From Verrucomicrobiales bacterium (GTDB taxonomy: Bacteria > Verrucomicrobiota > Verrucomicrobiia > Verrucomicrobiales > DEV007), in assembly GCA_029213195.1 (NCBI GenBank), contig JARGNI010000015.1, forward strand, positions 1 through 64,000: a DNA stretch of 64,000 bases, given 5' to 3'. This document shows, one piece after another, positions 18,905 to 26,916 of the stretch. The notes under the pieces were generated by a model. It saw nothing but the letters and a program-made list of their open reading frames with translations, was not told the origin of the DNA and ran no database searches. Within the stretch, counting starts at the first letter, position 1; every line of letters starts with the position of its first letter. A program made the position numbers and the translations under genes.

Positions 18905-19570
18905 TTACGGATCTTCGGGAGTGACCCCGATGACCATGTCGAACTGGGCCGTCAGCTCTCCGGCCTTGCTCCCGACGAGAGGTTCGAAGGGGATCTGGAG
19001 GAGCGGGCGGAGATTCTTCGGAGCTCGATTGAGTAGGAAGTCTTTCGCATTGAGCTCATGTCCGCGGATGTAGCACTGGGTCGTGAGGACCCGCTGGTTT
19101 CCCAGGCTGACTGCGACATGGATATGCGGGGCACGACGGGTGTAGGGCGTCGGCTTGATGCAACGGAAGTAATACTCGCCTTTTCCGCCGGTCAGAAATC
19201 GACCGTAGCCCTGGAAGTGGGGATCGAGTTTCCCGTTTCCACGGCTCTGGGTGTGAATGTAGTTCCCTTCCTGGTCTGCCTGCCAGATCTCAACGAGGGC
19301 GTTTCGGATCGGGGAACCGTTCGCCGAGCGGACGGTTCCCGAAAGATGGGTGATCTCGCCCACCGCCGGAGTGATGGAATCCTGGATCTGAATCAGATCG
19401 TTGTCGGTGTCGAGGGGGAGCTTGTCAGGGTAAAAGGGGCCTTCCGCCTGGCTTGGTGTTTCCGTCAGGGTTTCCGCGAAGAGGCCTGGGGTGGTCCAGA
19501 GGGCTGTCGTCCCGAGGATGGAGTTCCGCAGGAATGTCCGGCGATGAGGAAGGGGTGATTCCGGGGTCAT
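18905..19570 (-). CDS. Tat-exported intradiol ring-cleavage dioxygenase
   Basis: A 221-aa protein of the protocatechuate 3,4-dioxygenase/catechol 1,2-dioxygenase fold. The N-terminus has a twin-arginine signal (HRRTFLRNSILGTTALW). The mature part opens with ETPSQAEGPFYPDKLPL and has the core LSGTVRSANGSPIRNALVEIWQAD. The ligand region ends in PTPYTRRAPHIHVAV, supplying Tyr and two His of the non-haem Fe(III) site. It cleaves a catechol-type ring between the hydroxyls; export through Tat suggests assembly with iron before secretion. No aromatic pathway genes are nearby. Its start overlaps the end of the upstream alpha/beta hydrolase gene by 146 nt. The ATG at 19570 precedes the Tat motif, so it is preferred to the longer frame. 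Confidence 0.87.
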   Translation of the reverse strand: MTPESPLPHRRTFLRNSILGTTALWTTPGLFAETLTETPSQAEGPFYPDKLPLDTDNDLIQIQDSITPAVGEITHLSGTVRSANGSPIRNALVEIWQADQEGNYIHTQSRGNGKLDPHFQGYGRFLTGGKGEYYFRCIKPTPYTRRAPHIHVAVSLGNQRVLTTQCYIRGHELNAKDFLLNRAPKNLRPLLQIPFEPLVGSKAGELTAQFDMVIGVTPEDP

Positions 19571-20369
19571 GATGAGCGTCTTTCTGTCCCTCGATAAAAC
19601 TCCGACGCTCCGGAATGGTTTCCATCCAATCCGAAATAGCCGAGAAGGCCCGCTCGCTTCCGTGTTCATGAAACAACCAGTGTCCGCTGGCCGGGAAGCT
19701 CAAGAAACTCGCAAGGGGATATCGGCGATGCAGCCCTTTCGCGACCCTGGGCAGAACGATGCGATCCATTCCGCCGGAAACGATCAGGATCGGGGCGTCG
19801 ATGTCGCGCTCGATCCGCGTCGTCCCTGAGGGGTCGAGAAACCAGAAGACCATCTCGAAAAATACGCGACCCGATTCGGGGATGAGTGACCGCGAAATCT
19901 TTTCCGCTGACTTGAAAGGGACCCGATTGAGAAGGCCGTAGTGGGCTCGCCGATGACTGGGGCGCCCTGACCGTTTCCAGAAAAAGGGTTGGAGGAGAAT
20001 GTCCAGTGTGGCTCGAACCGAGGAGGGGTAGATGTGGTTGATCCCCGCAGGGCCCGCGGAATTCAACAAGACAAGCGCGCTGACGGGGGATTTGGCTGCG
20101 ACCATCTGCGCAACCAATCCTCCCATGGAGTGTCCGACGAGGATGGGGGGAGAATCGAAATTCTGTTCCGCAAGGTAAACGCGAATCGACTCGGCGTAGT
20201 CCTCAAGGGAAAGTTGAGCGACTTTCTCCGGCGGCCAGGGATTGGAGAGGTCGTGTCCCGGAAGGGCGGGCGAATGCACCTGGTAGCCAAGGTCTTCGAG
20301 ATGAAATCGGAGAGGGGCGGCGATGTCGGGATGACACCAGGCACCATGGATCAGGATAACATCTGACAT
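19425..20369 (-). CDS. Alpha/beta hydrolase
   Basis: A 314-aa cytoplasmic hydrolase. The core covers residues 1-250: oxyanion region ILIHGAWCH, nucleophile elbow VGHSMGG, acid in SGGMDRIVLP and His in PASGHWLFHEH. The C-terminal ~48 residues (rich in Pro, Ser, Asp, Arg) lie entirely over the Tat signal region of the next gene and do not look like hydrolase sequence. This suggests the original stop was lost, or a frameshift occurred near 19570. The ATG at 20369 is used because it directly precedes the first beta strand (SDVILIHGAW). The substrate is unknown; coupling to the dioxygenase may indicate lactone or ester hydrolysis. Confidence 0.82.
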   Translation of the reverse strand: MSDVILIHGAWCHPDIAAPLRFHLEDLGYQVHSPALPGHDLSNPWPPEKVAQLSLEDYAESIRVYLAEQNFDSPPILVGHSMGGLVAQMVAAKSPVSALVLLNSAGPAGINHIYPSSVRATLDILLQPFFWKRSGRPSHRRAHYGLLNRVPFKSAEKISRSLIPESGRVFFEMVFWFLDPSGTTRIERDIDAPILIVSGGMDRIVLPRVAKGLHRRYPLASFLSFPASGHWLFHEHGSERAFSAISDWMETIPERRSFIEGQKDAHHDPGITPSSSPDIPAELHPRDDSPLDHPRPLRGNPDGNTKPGGRPLLP

Positions 20370-20388
20370 ACGCACAAAAGAGAACGCC

Positions 20389-21624
20389 TCAGAAGCGGCG
20401 TTGGTAACTCACGGTAAGGATGTTCCAGTCGTAGGCGTAGGATCCATTGAATGCCGGCTGCACATTGCCCTGGATGTTGGATGCGTCCATGAGCAGGCGA
20501 GTGTAGGCAAAGTCGATCGTGTTGAGCCCCCAGGTGTAGCTGACTCCTGCACTGAGGATATGACGGTCATCGGTCGGGAGGGAGGGATTGTAAGTCGTCT
20601 GGTTGCCAGGGTTGTCCGAGTAAAGATATCCTCCGCGGATCGTCCACTGATCCGAGGCTTGATACTCGAATCCAAAACCCATGCTGACCGAGTCATCCCA
20701 GTTCAGGGGCAGGGCATTGGTTCCCGCGAGCATCGCCTGGTTGACTCCGATGTTGAGAGGGACGTCGTCGTGGAGCGAGTTTTGAATCCACTCGAAGTCG
20801 AAAGCGATCGAGAGCTTCTCGGAGACATCGTACCCGTATCCCACTCCAATGCTGCCGGGGTGCTCGATCTCGGATCGAAAATGGGAGAACGGCGCGAAAG
20901 GGAAGCCTGCTGGCACGTTCGTGACGGAAAACCGACCCTTGTAGTCCACGGAAACGGGAAGCCGACCGACGATGGCAATGTGATGCCGATCGCCGAGATC
21001 GAAATTGACTCCGACATACCCTCCGAGGCCCCATCCACTGCCGTCGAAGATGGCATCGCCATCCGGTCTCGCTGCGGCAGGGGGCACTGCTGCCCAGGGA
21101 AAGCGCTGCTCGAGCCGGAGTTTCGAGCGGTAGATGTCGAGACCGAAACCGATCGAGATCTCATCGTTGATCTTGAGACCAAGAGAGGGGTTGATCGCTG
21201 CCGTTTGCAGGGTCGCATCGTAGGCTCCGGTGTAGCGAAAGGCTCCGAGGCGAGGCCAGTTGATCGAGACCCCGAAAGGAGCGCTGACGCCGAGACCTGC
21301 GGTCATGGTGTCGTTCAAGGGGTGGGCGATGTAAAGGCTTCCTGTGTGCTTCCAGGGAACGACCATGGAGTCGGTGACTCCGTTGGGTCGGGAATAATCG
21401 GTTTTCCCATGCCATGCCTGGTAGGTGACCTGATACATGGTGTCATGGATCCGTGTCAGGGACGCTGGATTGGTTCGCGCGACCGAGGCATCGTCCAAGA
21501 GGATGAAACGTCCTCCGGCAAGACCCATTGCCTCGGCCGTGTCAGGAAGAGCTCGGACCCCTTCCGCACCATAGGCAGAAAGTGACCCCAAAAAGAGCAG
21601 GGCAGGAATGAAGAAGCGATTCAT
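20389..21624 (-). CDS. FadL/OmpP1/TodX family outer-membrane transport protein
   Basis: A 411-aa beta-barrel with signal peptide (MNRFFIPALLFLGSLSAYG). The mature N-terminus has the FadL plug segment with GVRALPDTAEAMGLAGG and NPASLTRI. The C-terminus ends in alternating strands with a terminal aromatic (LTVSYQRRF), as needed for BAM-mediated insertion. Family members let long-chain fatty acids or aromatic hydrocarbons cross the outer membrane. The open frame extends to 21726, but the extra N-terminus lacks signal features. It lies 19 bp after the alpha/beta hydrolase start, on the same strand. Co-occurrence with a hydrolase and an intradiol dioxygenase fits uptake and breakdown of hydrophobic or aromatic compounds, but this is inference. 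Confidence 0.88.
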   Translation of the reverse strand: MNRFFIPALLFLGSLSAYGAEGVRALPDTAEAMGLAGGRFILLDDASVARTNPASLTRIHDTMYQVTYQAWHGKTDYSRPNGVTDSMVVPWKHTGSLYIAHPLNDTMTAGLGVSAPFGVSINWPRLGAFRYTGAYDATLQTAAINPSLGLKINDEISIGFGLDIYRSKLRLEQRFPWAAVPPAAARPDGDAIFDGSGWGLGGYVGVNFDLGDRHHIAIVGRLPVSVDYKGRFSVTNVPAGFPFAPFSHFRSEIEHPGSIGVGYGYDVSEKLSIAFDFEWIQNSLHDDVPLNIGVNQAMLAGTNALPLNWDDSVSMGFGFEYQASDQWTIRGGYLYSDNPGNQTTYNPSLPTDDRHILSAGVSYTWGLNTIDFAYTRLLMDASNIQGNVQPAFNGSYAYDWNILTVSYQRRF

Positions 21625-21792
21625 TATCTGACGAATTTCTATAATTCTCAGATAGGTATTAGTTACGAATCCTCGAATTGTAAAGAGAATAGTAGTTCGG
21701 ATCGAGACAGTTTGTCCCATGGGCACGCCGGATTCTACCGGCGGAGAGGCCGGATCGGTGCGATTCCGGAATCACGAACGGGCAGAAATCGC

Positions 21793-22260
21793 CTAATTCC
21801 GGATCGAGAAGAGCGTGATATTGACCGAGTCCGGTTCGGCTTCGGCAAACTCCTCCCAGTGGAGATGGTCGTCGCTGTTCTTGTCGAGATCCTCGAAGAT
21901 ATCGCTGAAACTGACATGCTCCGTGACGAAGAGGACCGCCTCGTCCTTCGTGACATTTCCATCTCCGTTCTTGTCGAGTTGATTGAAGTGCTCGTCGTTC
22001 TCGCCCGCGCTGGGCTTCGCGCTCGCCCATTCTTCGGCTGAAATCAGGTTGTCGTTGTTGAGATCAAATTCGGCGAGTGCTTCCTGGTGCTTGTGCTCGG
22101 CGAGTTCCGTCTTCGATAGTTTTCCATCTTCGTTTTGATCCGCGATGGCAAACGTAGGTTGATCCATCGCTGGAGTGTTCTCCGACTCCATGGTTTGGCA
22201 GCCCGGGAGGAAGGCCAGGAGGAAAAGCACGACTAGGGAATGGGATCCAGGAACACGCAT
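21793..22260 (-). CDS. EF-hand lipoprotein
   Basis: A 155-aa protein with a lipoprotein signal (hydrophobic LVVLFLLAFLPGC, lipobox LPGC). The mature part has four EF-hand-like loops: DQNEDGKLSKTE, DLNNDNLISAEE, DKNGDGNVTKDE and DKNSDDHLHWEE, the last somewhat degenerate. It likely binds calcium at the periplasmic or outer-membrane face. The ATG at 22260 is chosen because it puts the lipobox at a normal distance. It is divergent from a secreted esterase (starts 55 bp apart), so the two may share a control region. No enzymatic domain is present. Confidence 0.85.
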   Translation of the reverse strand: MRVPGSHSLVVLFLLAFLPGCQTMESENTPAMDQPTFAIADQNEDGKLSKTELAEHKHQEALAEFDLNNDNLISAEEWASAKPSAGENDEHFNQLDKNGDGNVTKDEAVLFVTEHVSFSDIFEDLDKNSDDHLHWEEFAEAEPDSVNITLFSIRN

Positions 22261-22314
22261 CGAATCAGGGATTTCTTCTCGGCAACATGCCATGGAAACG
22301 GATAGGATTCTACG

Positions 22315-23253
22315 ATGGAATCTCTTCGCTCCTTTCTCCTTCTCTTCGTGTTGTCCTGCAGCCTCGCGTCGGCTCAAACGGACTCATCTCCGAAACCGGA
22401 CCGTTCCAAAGTTCTCCCTGATTCGACCGGGGTGCGATCCGAGGGATCGATGATCTTCACCTATGTCGATGAGAAGAAGAGACGTCGTCTCACTCTCGAT
22501 GTTTTCCGGCCGGCCGAGGGCGACGGACCCTACCCGGCTATCGTCATGTTTTTCGGAGGGGGATGGCAGAATGGTCGTCCGGCTCTTTTCACTCCCCTGG
22601 CTCAGGCCCTGGCGAGAAAAGGGTTTGTCTGCGTAGTGCCGGAATACCGACTCTCGGGAGAAGCGCCGTTTCCCGCGGCGGTCCACGATGGAAAAGCTGC
22701 GATTCGTTGGACGAGGAAAAATGCGAAACGGTTCCAGGTCGACCCCGATCGGATCGCGACTCTCGGAGGATCGGCTGGGGGACATCTTTCCGGCTTCATG
22801 GCCTCCACCAACGGGATCGACCGTTTCGAGGGAGGGGGAGACCATCGGGAGGTTTCCTCGGCGGTGCAGGCCGCCGTGGTGATGTGTGGCCCGATGAATA
22901 TGCTGGCCGATGGTGTCGCGGAGCGAGCCGAGGCAGGAGCGAAGATCAAGGTCGGAGATGCGATCCTCGATTTCATGGGGGGAGTTCCTCCCTCGCAGGA
23001 TGCGGAACGGTATCGGGAGGCTTCACCCCTGACCCATCTCGGACCCTCGGCCGTGCCCATGTTGTTCATCGACGGCGAGAATGATCGTCCTCGCCTTCGC
23101 TACACGGACTTCTGGAAAAAGATGGACGAACTGGAAATCCCTCACGAGTTTGCTCTGATGCCGAATGCTCCGCATCCCTTCTGGAACATGCGGGAGTGGT
23201 TCGATCCGACGGTGGAGGCGGTCGACGAGTTCCTCCGGAAACATCTACCCTAA
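22315..23253 (+). CDS. Secreted alpha/beta hydrolase (BD-FAE/acetyl-esterase-like)
   Basis: A 312-aa exported hydrolase with signal peptide (SFLLLFVLSCSLASA). Its domain has the oxyanion motif MFFGGGWQNG (HGG replaced by FGG), the elbow LGGSAGGHLSG with the Ser nucleophile, the acid near FIDGENDRPRLRY, and His in NAPHPFWNM. This layout is that of bifunctional carbohydrate esterases that remove feruloyl or acetyl groups from polysaccharides. A similar esterase with EF-hands is encoded at 25797-26915. The 3' end overlaps that of the bicupin gene by 9 nt (convergent). Confidence 0.86.
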   Translation: MESLRSFLLLFVLSCSLASAQTDSSPKPDRSKVLPDSTGVRSEGSMIFTYVDEKKRRRLTLDVFRPAEGDGPYPAIVMFFGGGWQNGRPALFTPLAQALARKGFVCVVPEYRLSGEAPFPAAVHDGKAAIRWTRKNAKRFQVDPDRIATLGGSAGGHLSGFMASTNGIDRFEGGGDHREVSSAVQAAVVMCGPMNMLADGVAERAEAGAKIKVGDAILDFMGGVPPSQDAERYREASPLTHLGPSAVPMLFIDGENDRPRLRYTDFWKKMDELEIPHEFALMPNAPHPFWNMREWFDPTVEAVDEFLRKHLP

Positions 23254-24201
23254 CGTGATTCCATAGCGAGGCGCGATCTCTTTCAGTTTCGCAATCTCCT
23301 CGGCGGGTGGTGGACCCGGAGCGCCTTTCGCGGTCTCCCACGGTTTTCCGGTCTCCCAAAACATGTCTTCGAGACCGGCGGGAGCGACGAGGATGAGCAT
23401 CTCGGCGGGTTCTGTGGATTCATTCTTGAACCAGTGGCGAGTTCCCTTGGGGAGATTGACTGCGGTCCCGGGCTTGGCGAGCAGGCCTTCGCCGTCATCG
23501 TAGATCATGACTTCGCCGGAAAGTACATAGAAGAATTCCTCCTCGCGAGAGTGTCGATGAGGGGGAGGTCCACCTTGCGGATAGATCGTGGCATGCCACA
23601 GGGCATACTGCCCTTCGGTGTCCGCTCCGGTGACGAGGAATCGATAGACGTCTCCGACTACCCCGATGGTCGCTCCTTCTCCGGGTGATTGCACTCGAAT
23701 CGAGGGTGGCTTCTCGAACTCCTCGGGAGCGGGGTCGAGATCGATTCCGTACTTCGGACCGATTTCCTTCATCCGCTGTTCCGTTCCTTCAGGAGCTTTC
23801 GGAAAGGGCCCGTTCCCATCGGGGACCTCGACGCTGACTTCTTTCTGAAAGGCTTCGAAACCGGAAGGAAAGCAAAAGGTGATCAACTCTGTCTCCGTGT
23901 CGGAAAGGTTCCTGGGAAAGTGAGCGACCCCTCCGTCGAGATGCAGGTAGCCTCCTTCCTCCAGCTCCAGGGATTCGTTGCCGGCAGTGAATTGCATCTT
24001 CCCCGACAGGATCCAGAATCCTTCGGCAAAGGGGTGAGAATGCGGGGGTGCCTGTCCACCTGGCAAGGAAGTCCCTACCGAAACGCAATAGTTTCCGTCG
24101 GTCTCGTCGCCGTTCGCCACGATCCGGGAGGGAATTCCGTGAAAGGAAAGCCAGGTGCCCTGCTCGGGAGAATAGACAACGGGTCGACGAGATTCGGTCA
24201 T
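23245..24201 (-). CDS. Bicupin domain protein
   Basis: A 318-aa protein with two cupin barrels. Cupin 1 (about 30-125) has HSHPFAEGFWILSG and GGVAHFPRN. Cupin 2 (about 185-290) has HRHSREEEFFYVLSG and KGTRHWFKN. Both keep the two His and the Glu of motif 1 and the His of motif 2, so both can bind a metal. There is no signal peptide from the ATG at 24201, and the longer upstream frame is arginine-rich and unlikely. Substrates of such bicupins range from quercetin-like flavonols to sugars and oxalate; nothing here selects one. It is divergent from an MFS transporter. Confidence 0.82.
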   Translation of the reverse strand: MTESRRPVVYSPEQGTWLSFHGIPSRIVANGDETDGNYCVSVGTSLPGGQAPPHSHPFAEGFWILSGKMQFTAGNESLELEEGGYLHLDGGVAHFPRNLSDTETELITFCFPSGFEAFQKEVSVEVPDGNGPFPKAPEGTEQRMKEIGPKYGIDLDPAPEEFEKPPSIRVQSPGEGATIGVVGDVYRFLVTGADTEGQYALWHATIYPQGGPPPHRHSREEEFFYVLSGEVMIYDDGEGLLAKPGTAVNLPKGTRHWFKNESTEPAEMLILVAPAGLEDMFWETGKPWETAKGAPGPPPAEEIAKLKEIAPRYGITLG

Positions 24202-24334
24202 GGGAAAAACCTTCGCTGAGAGGAGCGATCCGGGCAAGAACGAGAAAGTGAGTTTTGCGAAAGGGGAAAGCTTTCTACGCATTCCTCGTCGCAATTCAGG
24301 TCCCCTCGCGTAACGGTGAGTCGAACCGCTTTCC

Positions 24335-25651
24335 ATGGCCCGAAATATTCCGCTCTTCATCGCCTTCCGACTGCTCTTCAACGCGAGATTCTATTACCCG
24401 ATCTTTGCGGTGATCCAGCTCGACTACGGGCTGACGATGTCGCAGTTCGCGATCCTCAATGCCGTGTGGGCGGTTTCGATCGTTCTTCTCGAGGTACCCT
24501 CGGGTGCGATTGCCGATCGAATCGGGCGAAAGCGAATGGTGGTCGGTGCCGCGCTTCTCATGGTCATCGAGATGGCGGTGATTGCCTTCGTGCCCTTGGG
24601 AAACAGCACGCTTGTCTTCTGGGCCTGGGTGATCAATCGGATTCTCTCGGGTGCGGCCGAGGCATCGGCGAGTGGAGCTGACGAGGCGCTGGCCTACGAC
24701 TCCATTCCGGAGGAGGATCAGAAAAAGCGTTGGCCGAGAGTGCTGTCGAGGCTCATGTCGCTATCGGCCATCGCTTTCGTTTTTGCGATGCTGATCGGTT
24801 CTGCCGTCTACGATCCGAATCTCGTGAACAAGGCCCTGGGCTGGCTGGGGATCGAAGCAAACCTGGAGAAGGAAACGGTGATCCGGTTTCCGGTCTACCT
24901 GACACTGGCGACGGGAGTGTGTGCGGTCTTTGTCAGCCTGTTTATGAAGGAGCCGAAGCGGGACAGTTCGCATGATGAAAGCTGCTCGATGTGGTCGGAG
25001 ATTTTCGAAGTGGGCAAATGGATCCTCCGTCACCCTTTCGTCTACGCCCTGATTCTCGCGGCGCTGGTTCATGACAGTGTCATCCGGCTTTTTCTCACTT
25101 CGGCCTCGGAGTACTACCGTCTCATCGACATTCCGATCGCGTGGTACGGAGTCATCGGTGCTGCCTTTGCCGCTCTCGGAATCTTCACTCCGAGAATTGC
25201 CGAATGGCTGGTCGAGCATCGCTCCATCCGGACCAACTATGTCTTTGTCTCGATTGCGACCCTTCTTGGTCTCGTCGGCATCTCGTTTGCGATTCCCATC
25301 TGGGGGGTAGGCATGGTCGTCTTCTTTGGGCTGGGGATGGGGTTCCTGAACTTCTTCACTTCTCACTATCTCAATGCCGAGGTCGATTCAAAAAGACGAG
25401 CGACCGTTCTCAGCTTCAAGGGACTCGCTCTCAATCTCGGGTTTGGAGGAATCGCGCTTCTCTATGGCGGCATCCTCAAGTTTCTTGGGGGAGATGGCGC
25501 GGAGGTGGCAGGGCCTGGTGAGGGAGCTGGTCCGGCGTTTCGCGAAAGTCTCTTCTGGCTTCCCGGGATCTTCCTGGCAGCCCTAGCCGGCTTTTTCCTC
25601 TACTATTTCACCCGGGTCCGGAATGCGATCCCGGAAGAACACGATCGCTAG
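24335..25651 (+). CDS. MFS transporter
   Basis: A 438-aa protein with about 12 membrane helices. Loop 2-3 carries the MFS signature GAIADRIGRKRMVVG. The central cytoplasmic loop contains KEPKRDSSHDESC. The C-terminal half has similar spacing, ending FYLYYFTRV-like (FFLYYFTRV). It is probably a secondary transporter of a small molecule; the substrate is unknown. The start at 24335 lies right before MARNIPLFIAFRLLFNARF, the first helix. It is divergent from the bicupin gene, with 133 bp between the starts, so both could be regulated together. Confidence 0.88.
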   Translation: MARNIPLFIAFRLLFNARFYYPIFAVIQLDYGLTMSQFAILNAVWAVSIVLLEVPSGAIADRIGRKRMVVGAALLMVIEMAVIAFVPLGNSTLVFWAWVINRILSGAAEASASGADEALAYDSIPEEDQKKRWPRVLSRLMSLSAIAFVFAMLIGSAVYDPNLVNKALGWLGIEANLEKETVIRFPVYLTLATGVCAVFVSLFMKEPKRDSSHDESCSMWSEIFEVGKWILRHPFVYALILAALVHDSVIRLFLTSASEYYRLIDIPIAWYGVIGAAFAALGIFTPRIAEWLVEHRSIRTNYVFVSIATLLGLVGISFAIPIWGVGMVVFFGLGMGFLNFFTSHYLNAEVDSKRRATVLSFKGLALNLGFGGIALLYGGILKFLGGDGAEVAGPGEGAGPAFRESLFWLPGIFLAALAGFFLYYFTRVRNAIPEEHDR

Positions 25652-25664
25652 GGCGATCCTGCCG

Positions 25665-25748
25665 ATGTCCGAGATCAACGATGCGATCCGAAAGCTGCAC
25701 GAGGAGAGCCCGGCCCATCGAATCGTACTCCGGAATGATTTCGACTAG
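25665..25748 (+). CDS. Possible short peptide or gene remnant (27 aa)
   Basis: An ATG-started frame of 27 codons between the MFS and EF-hand esterase genes: MSEINDAIRKL, then HEESPAHRIVLRNDFD. It has amphipathic helix character and normal codon use for the region. It may be a short protein, the leftover of a longer gene, or chance. No ribosome binding site is evident. Confidence 0.25.
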   Translation: MSEINDAIRKLHEESPAHRIVLRNDFD

Positions 25749-25796
25749 GGGATGATTTTTCCGCAACCTGGAAGCAAAGAAGGAGTTTCTTTTTTC

Positions 25797-26915
25797 ATGA
25801 GAGTATGGGTTTTTGTCTTTTTCTTTTCCTTCCTCGTCGATTTCAGCAATGCCCAGCGTCCCGAGGTGAATCGGTTCGAGAAATGGGATCGGGATAAGAG
25901 CGGAGGTCTCTCGCGAGACGAGCTCCCCGAGCCACTGCGAAAGAACTTCGATCGTGTCGATCGGAACGGAGACGGAGTGATCTCGAGAGAGGAAGATGCT
26001 GCCGTCGGGCAGCGCAGGAATCCCGGCAAAGGTCAGCGGACGAGCATCCCGCCGTCGATCGAAGCGCTGAAGAATCTCGATTACGTTGGCACGGGCAATC
26101 CTCGCCAGGCCCTCGATCTTTATCTTCCGAAGAAAGCGGAGTCGGCAGAGGGCAAGCCGCCGTTATTGGTTTTCATCCACGGCGGAGGCTGGCGTGCGGG
26201 TGCCAAGGAATCGGGTTGGAATCGGATTCGTCCTTTTGTCGAGAGCGGAAAGTATGCGGCGGCTTCGGTGGGGTATCGACTGACCGACGAGGCGATTTGG
26301 CCAGCGCAGATTCATGATTGCAAGGCGGCGATCCGGTGGCTGCGAGCCCATGCGGAGAAATACGGATACGATGCCGACCGCATCGCCGTTTGGGGGACCT
26401 CGGCTGGGGGACACCTCGTGGCGATGTTGGGAGTGAGTGGAGGTGTCGAGGAATTGGAAGGAGGGATCGGGGATCATCTCGAAGTCTCTTCCGAGGTGAC
26501 CTGTGTCGTGAATTTTTTCGGCCCTTCCGAGTTGCTTACGATGAATGATCACCCCAGTCGGATCGACCATCTCGCTCCCGATTCACCCGAGAGTCGTTTG
26601 GTCGGGGCTCCTTTGCCTACCGTGCCGGAGAAGGCGGCCAATGCTTCACCGATCACCTGGGTCAGCAAAGAGGACGCGCCTTCTCTTATCGTTCACGGCA
26701 CCAAGGACGAACTGGTGCCCTATCCACAGTCGGTCGAGCTGGAGAAACAACTCGAAGAAGTGGGAGTGAACACCATTCTCCTGACCGTGGACGGAGGTGG
26801 GCACGGAGGAGGTTTCGGGCCTGCCGTTTCGCAGGCGGTGGAGACCTTTCTTTCGCACCATCTCCTCGGTGCCGAGAAAACGGTCGAGGATGCCACTGTG
26901 GCTGCCGGGGAATAG
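25797..26915 (+). CDS. Secreted esterase with N-terminal EF-hands (BD-FAE-like)
   Basis: A 372-aa exported protein. Signal peptide (RVWVFVFFFSFLVDFSNA) precedes two EF-hand loops (DRDKSGGLSRDE and DRNGDGVISREE) at about 30-65. The alpha/beta hydrolase follows: HGGGWRAGAK oxyanion motif, GTSAGGHLVAM elbow, acid near HGTKDELVPY, and His in DGGGHGGGF. Such enzymes remove ester groups from plant or algal polysaccharides. The EF-hands may dock calcium or attach it to other proteins. The start at 25797 has AAGGAG 12 nt upstream; an earlier in-frame codon would break the signal peptide. The 3' end faces an opposite-strand gene with one base between them. Confidence 0.88.
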   Translation: MRVWVFVFFFSFLVDFSNAQRPEVNRFEKWDRDKSGGLSRDELPEPLRKNFDRVDRNGDGVISREEDAAVGQRRNPGKGQRTSIPPSIEALKNLDYVGTGNPRQALDLYLPKKAESAEGKPPLLVFIHGGGWRAGAKESGWNRIRPFVESGKYAAASVGYRLTDEAIWPAQIHDCKAAIRWLRAHAEKYGYDADRIAVWGTSAGGHLVAMLGVSGGVEELEGGIGDHLEVSSEVTCVVNFFGPSELLTMNDHPSRIDHLAPDSPESRLVGAPLPTVPEKAANASPITWVSKEDAPSLIVHGTKDELVPYPQSVELEKQLEEVGVNTILLTVDGGGHGGGFGPAVSQAVETFLSHHLLGAEKTVEDATVAAGE

Positions 26916-26916
26916 C

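Noticed and set aside
22315-26915. A single polysaccharide-utilisation operon over the esterase genes
   Set aside because: Gene directions alternate repeatedly, so no shared transcript is possible.
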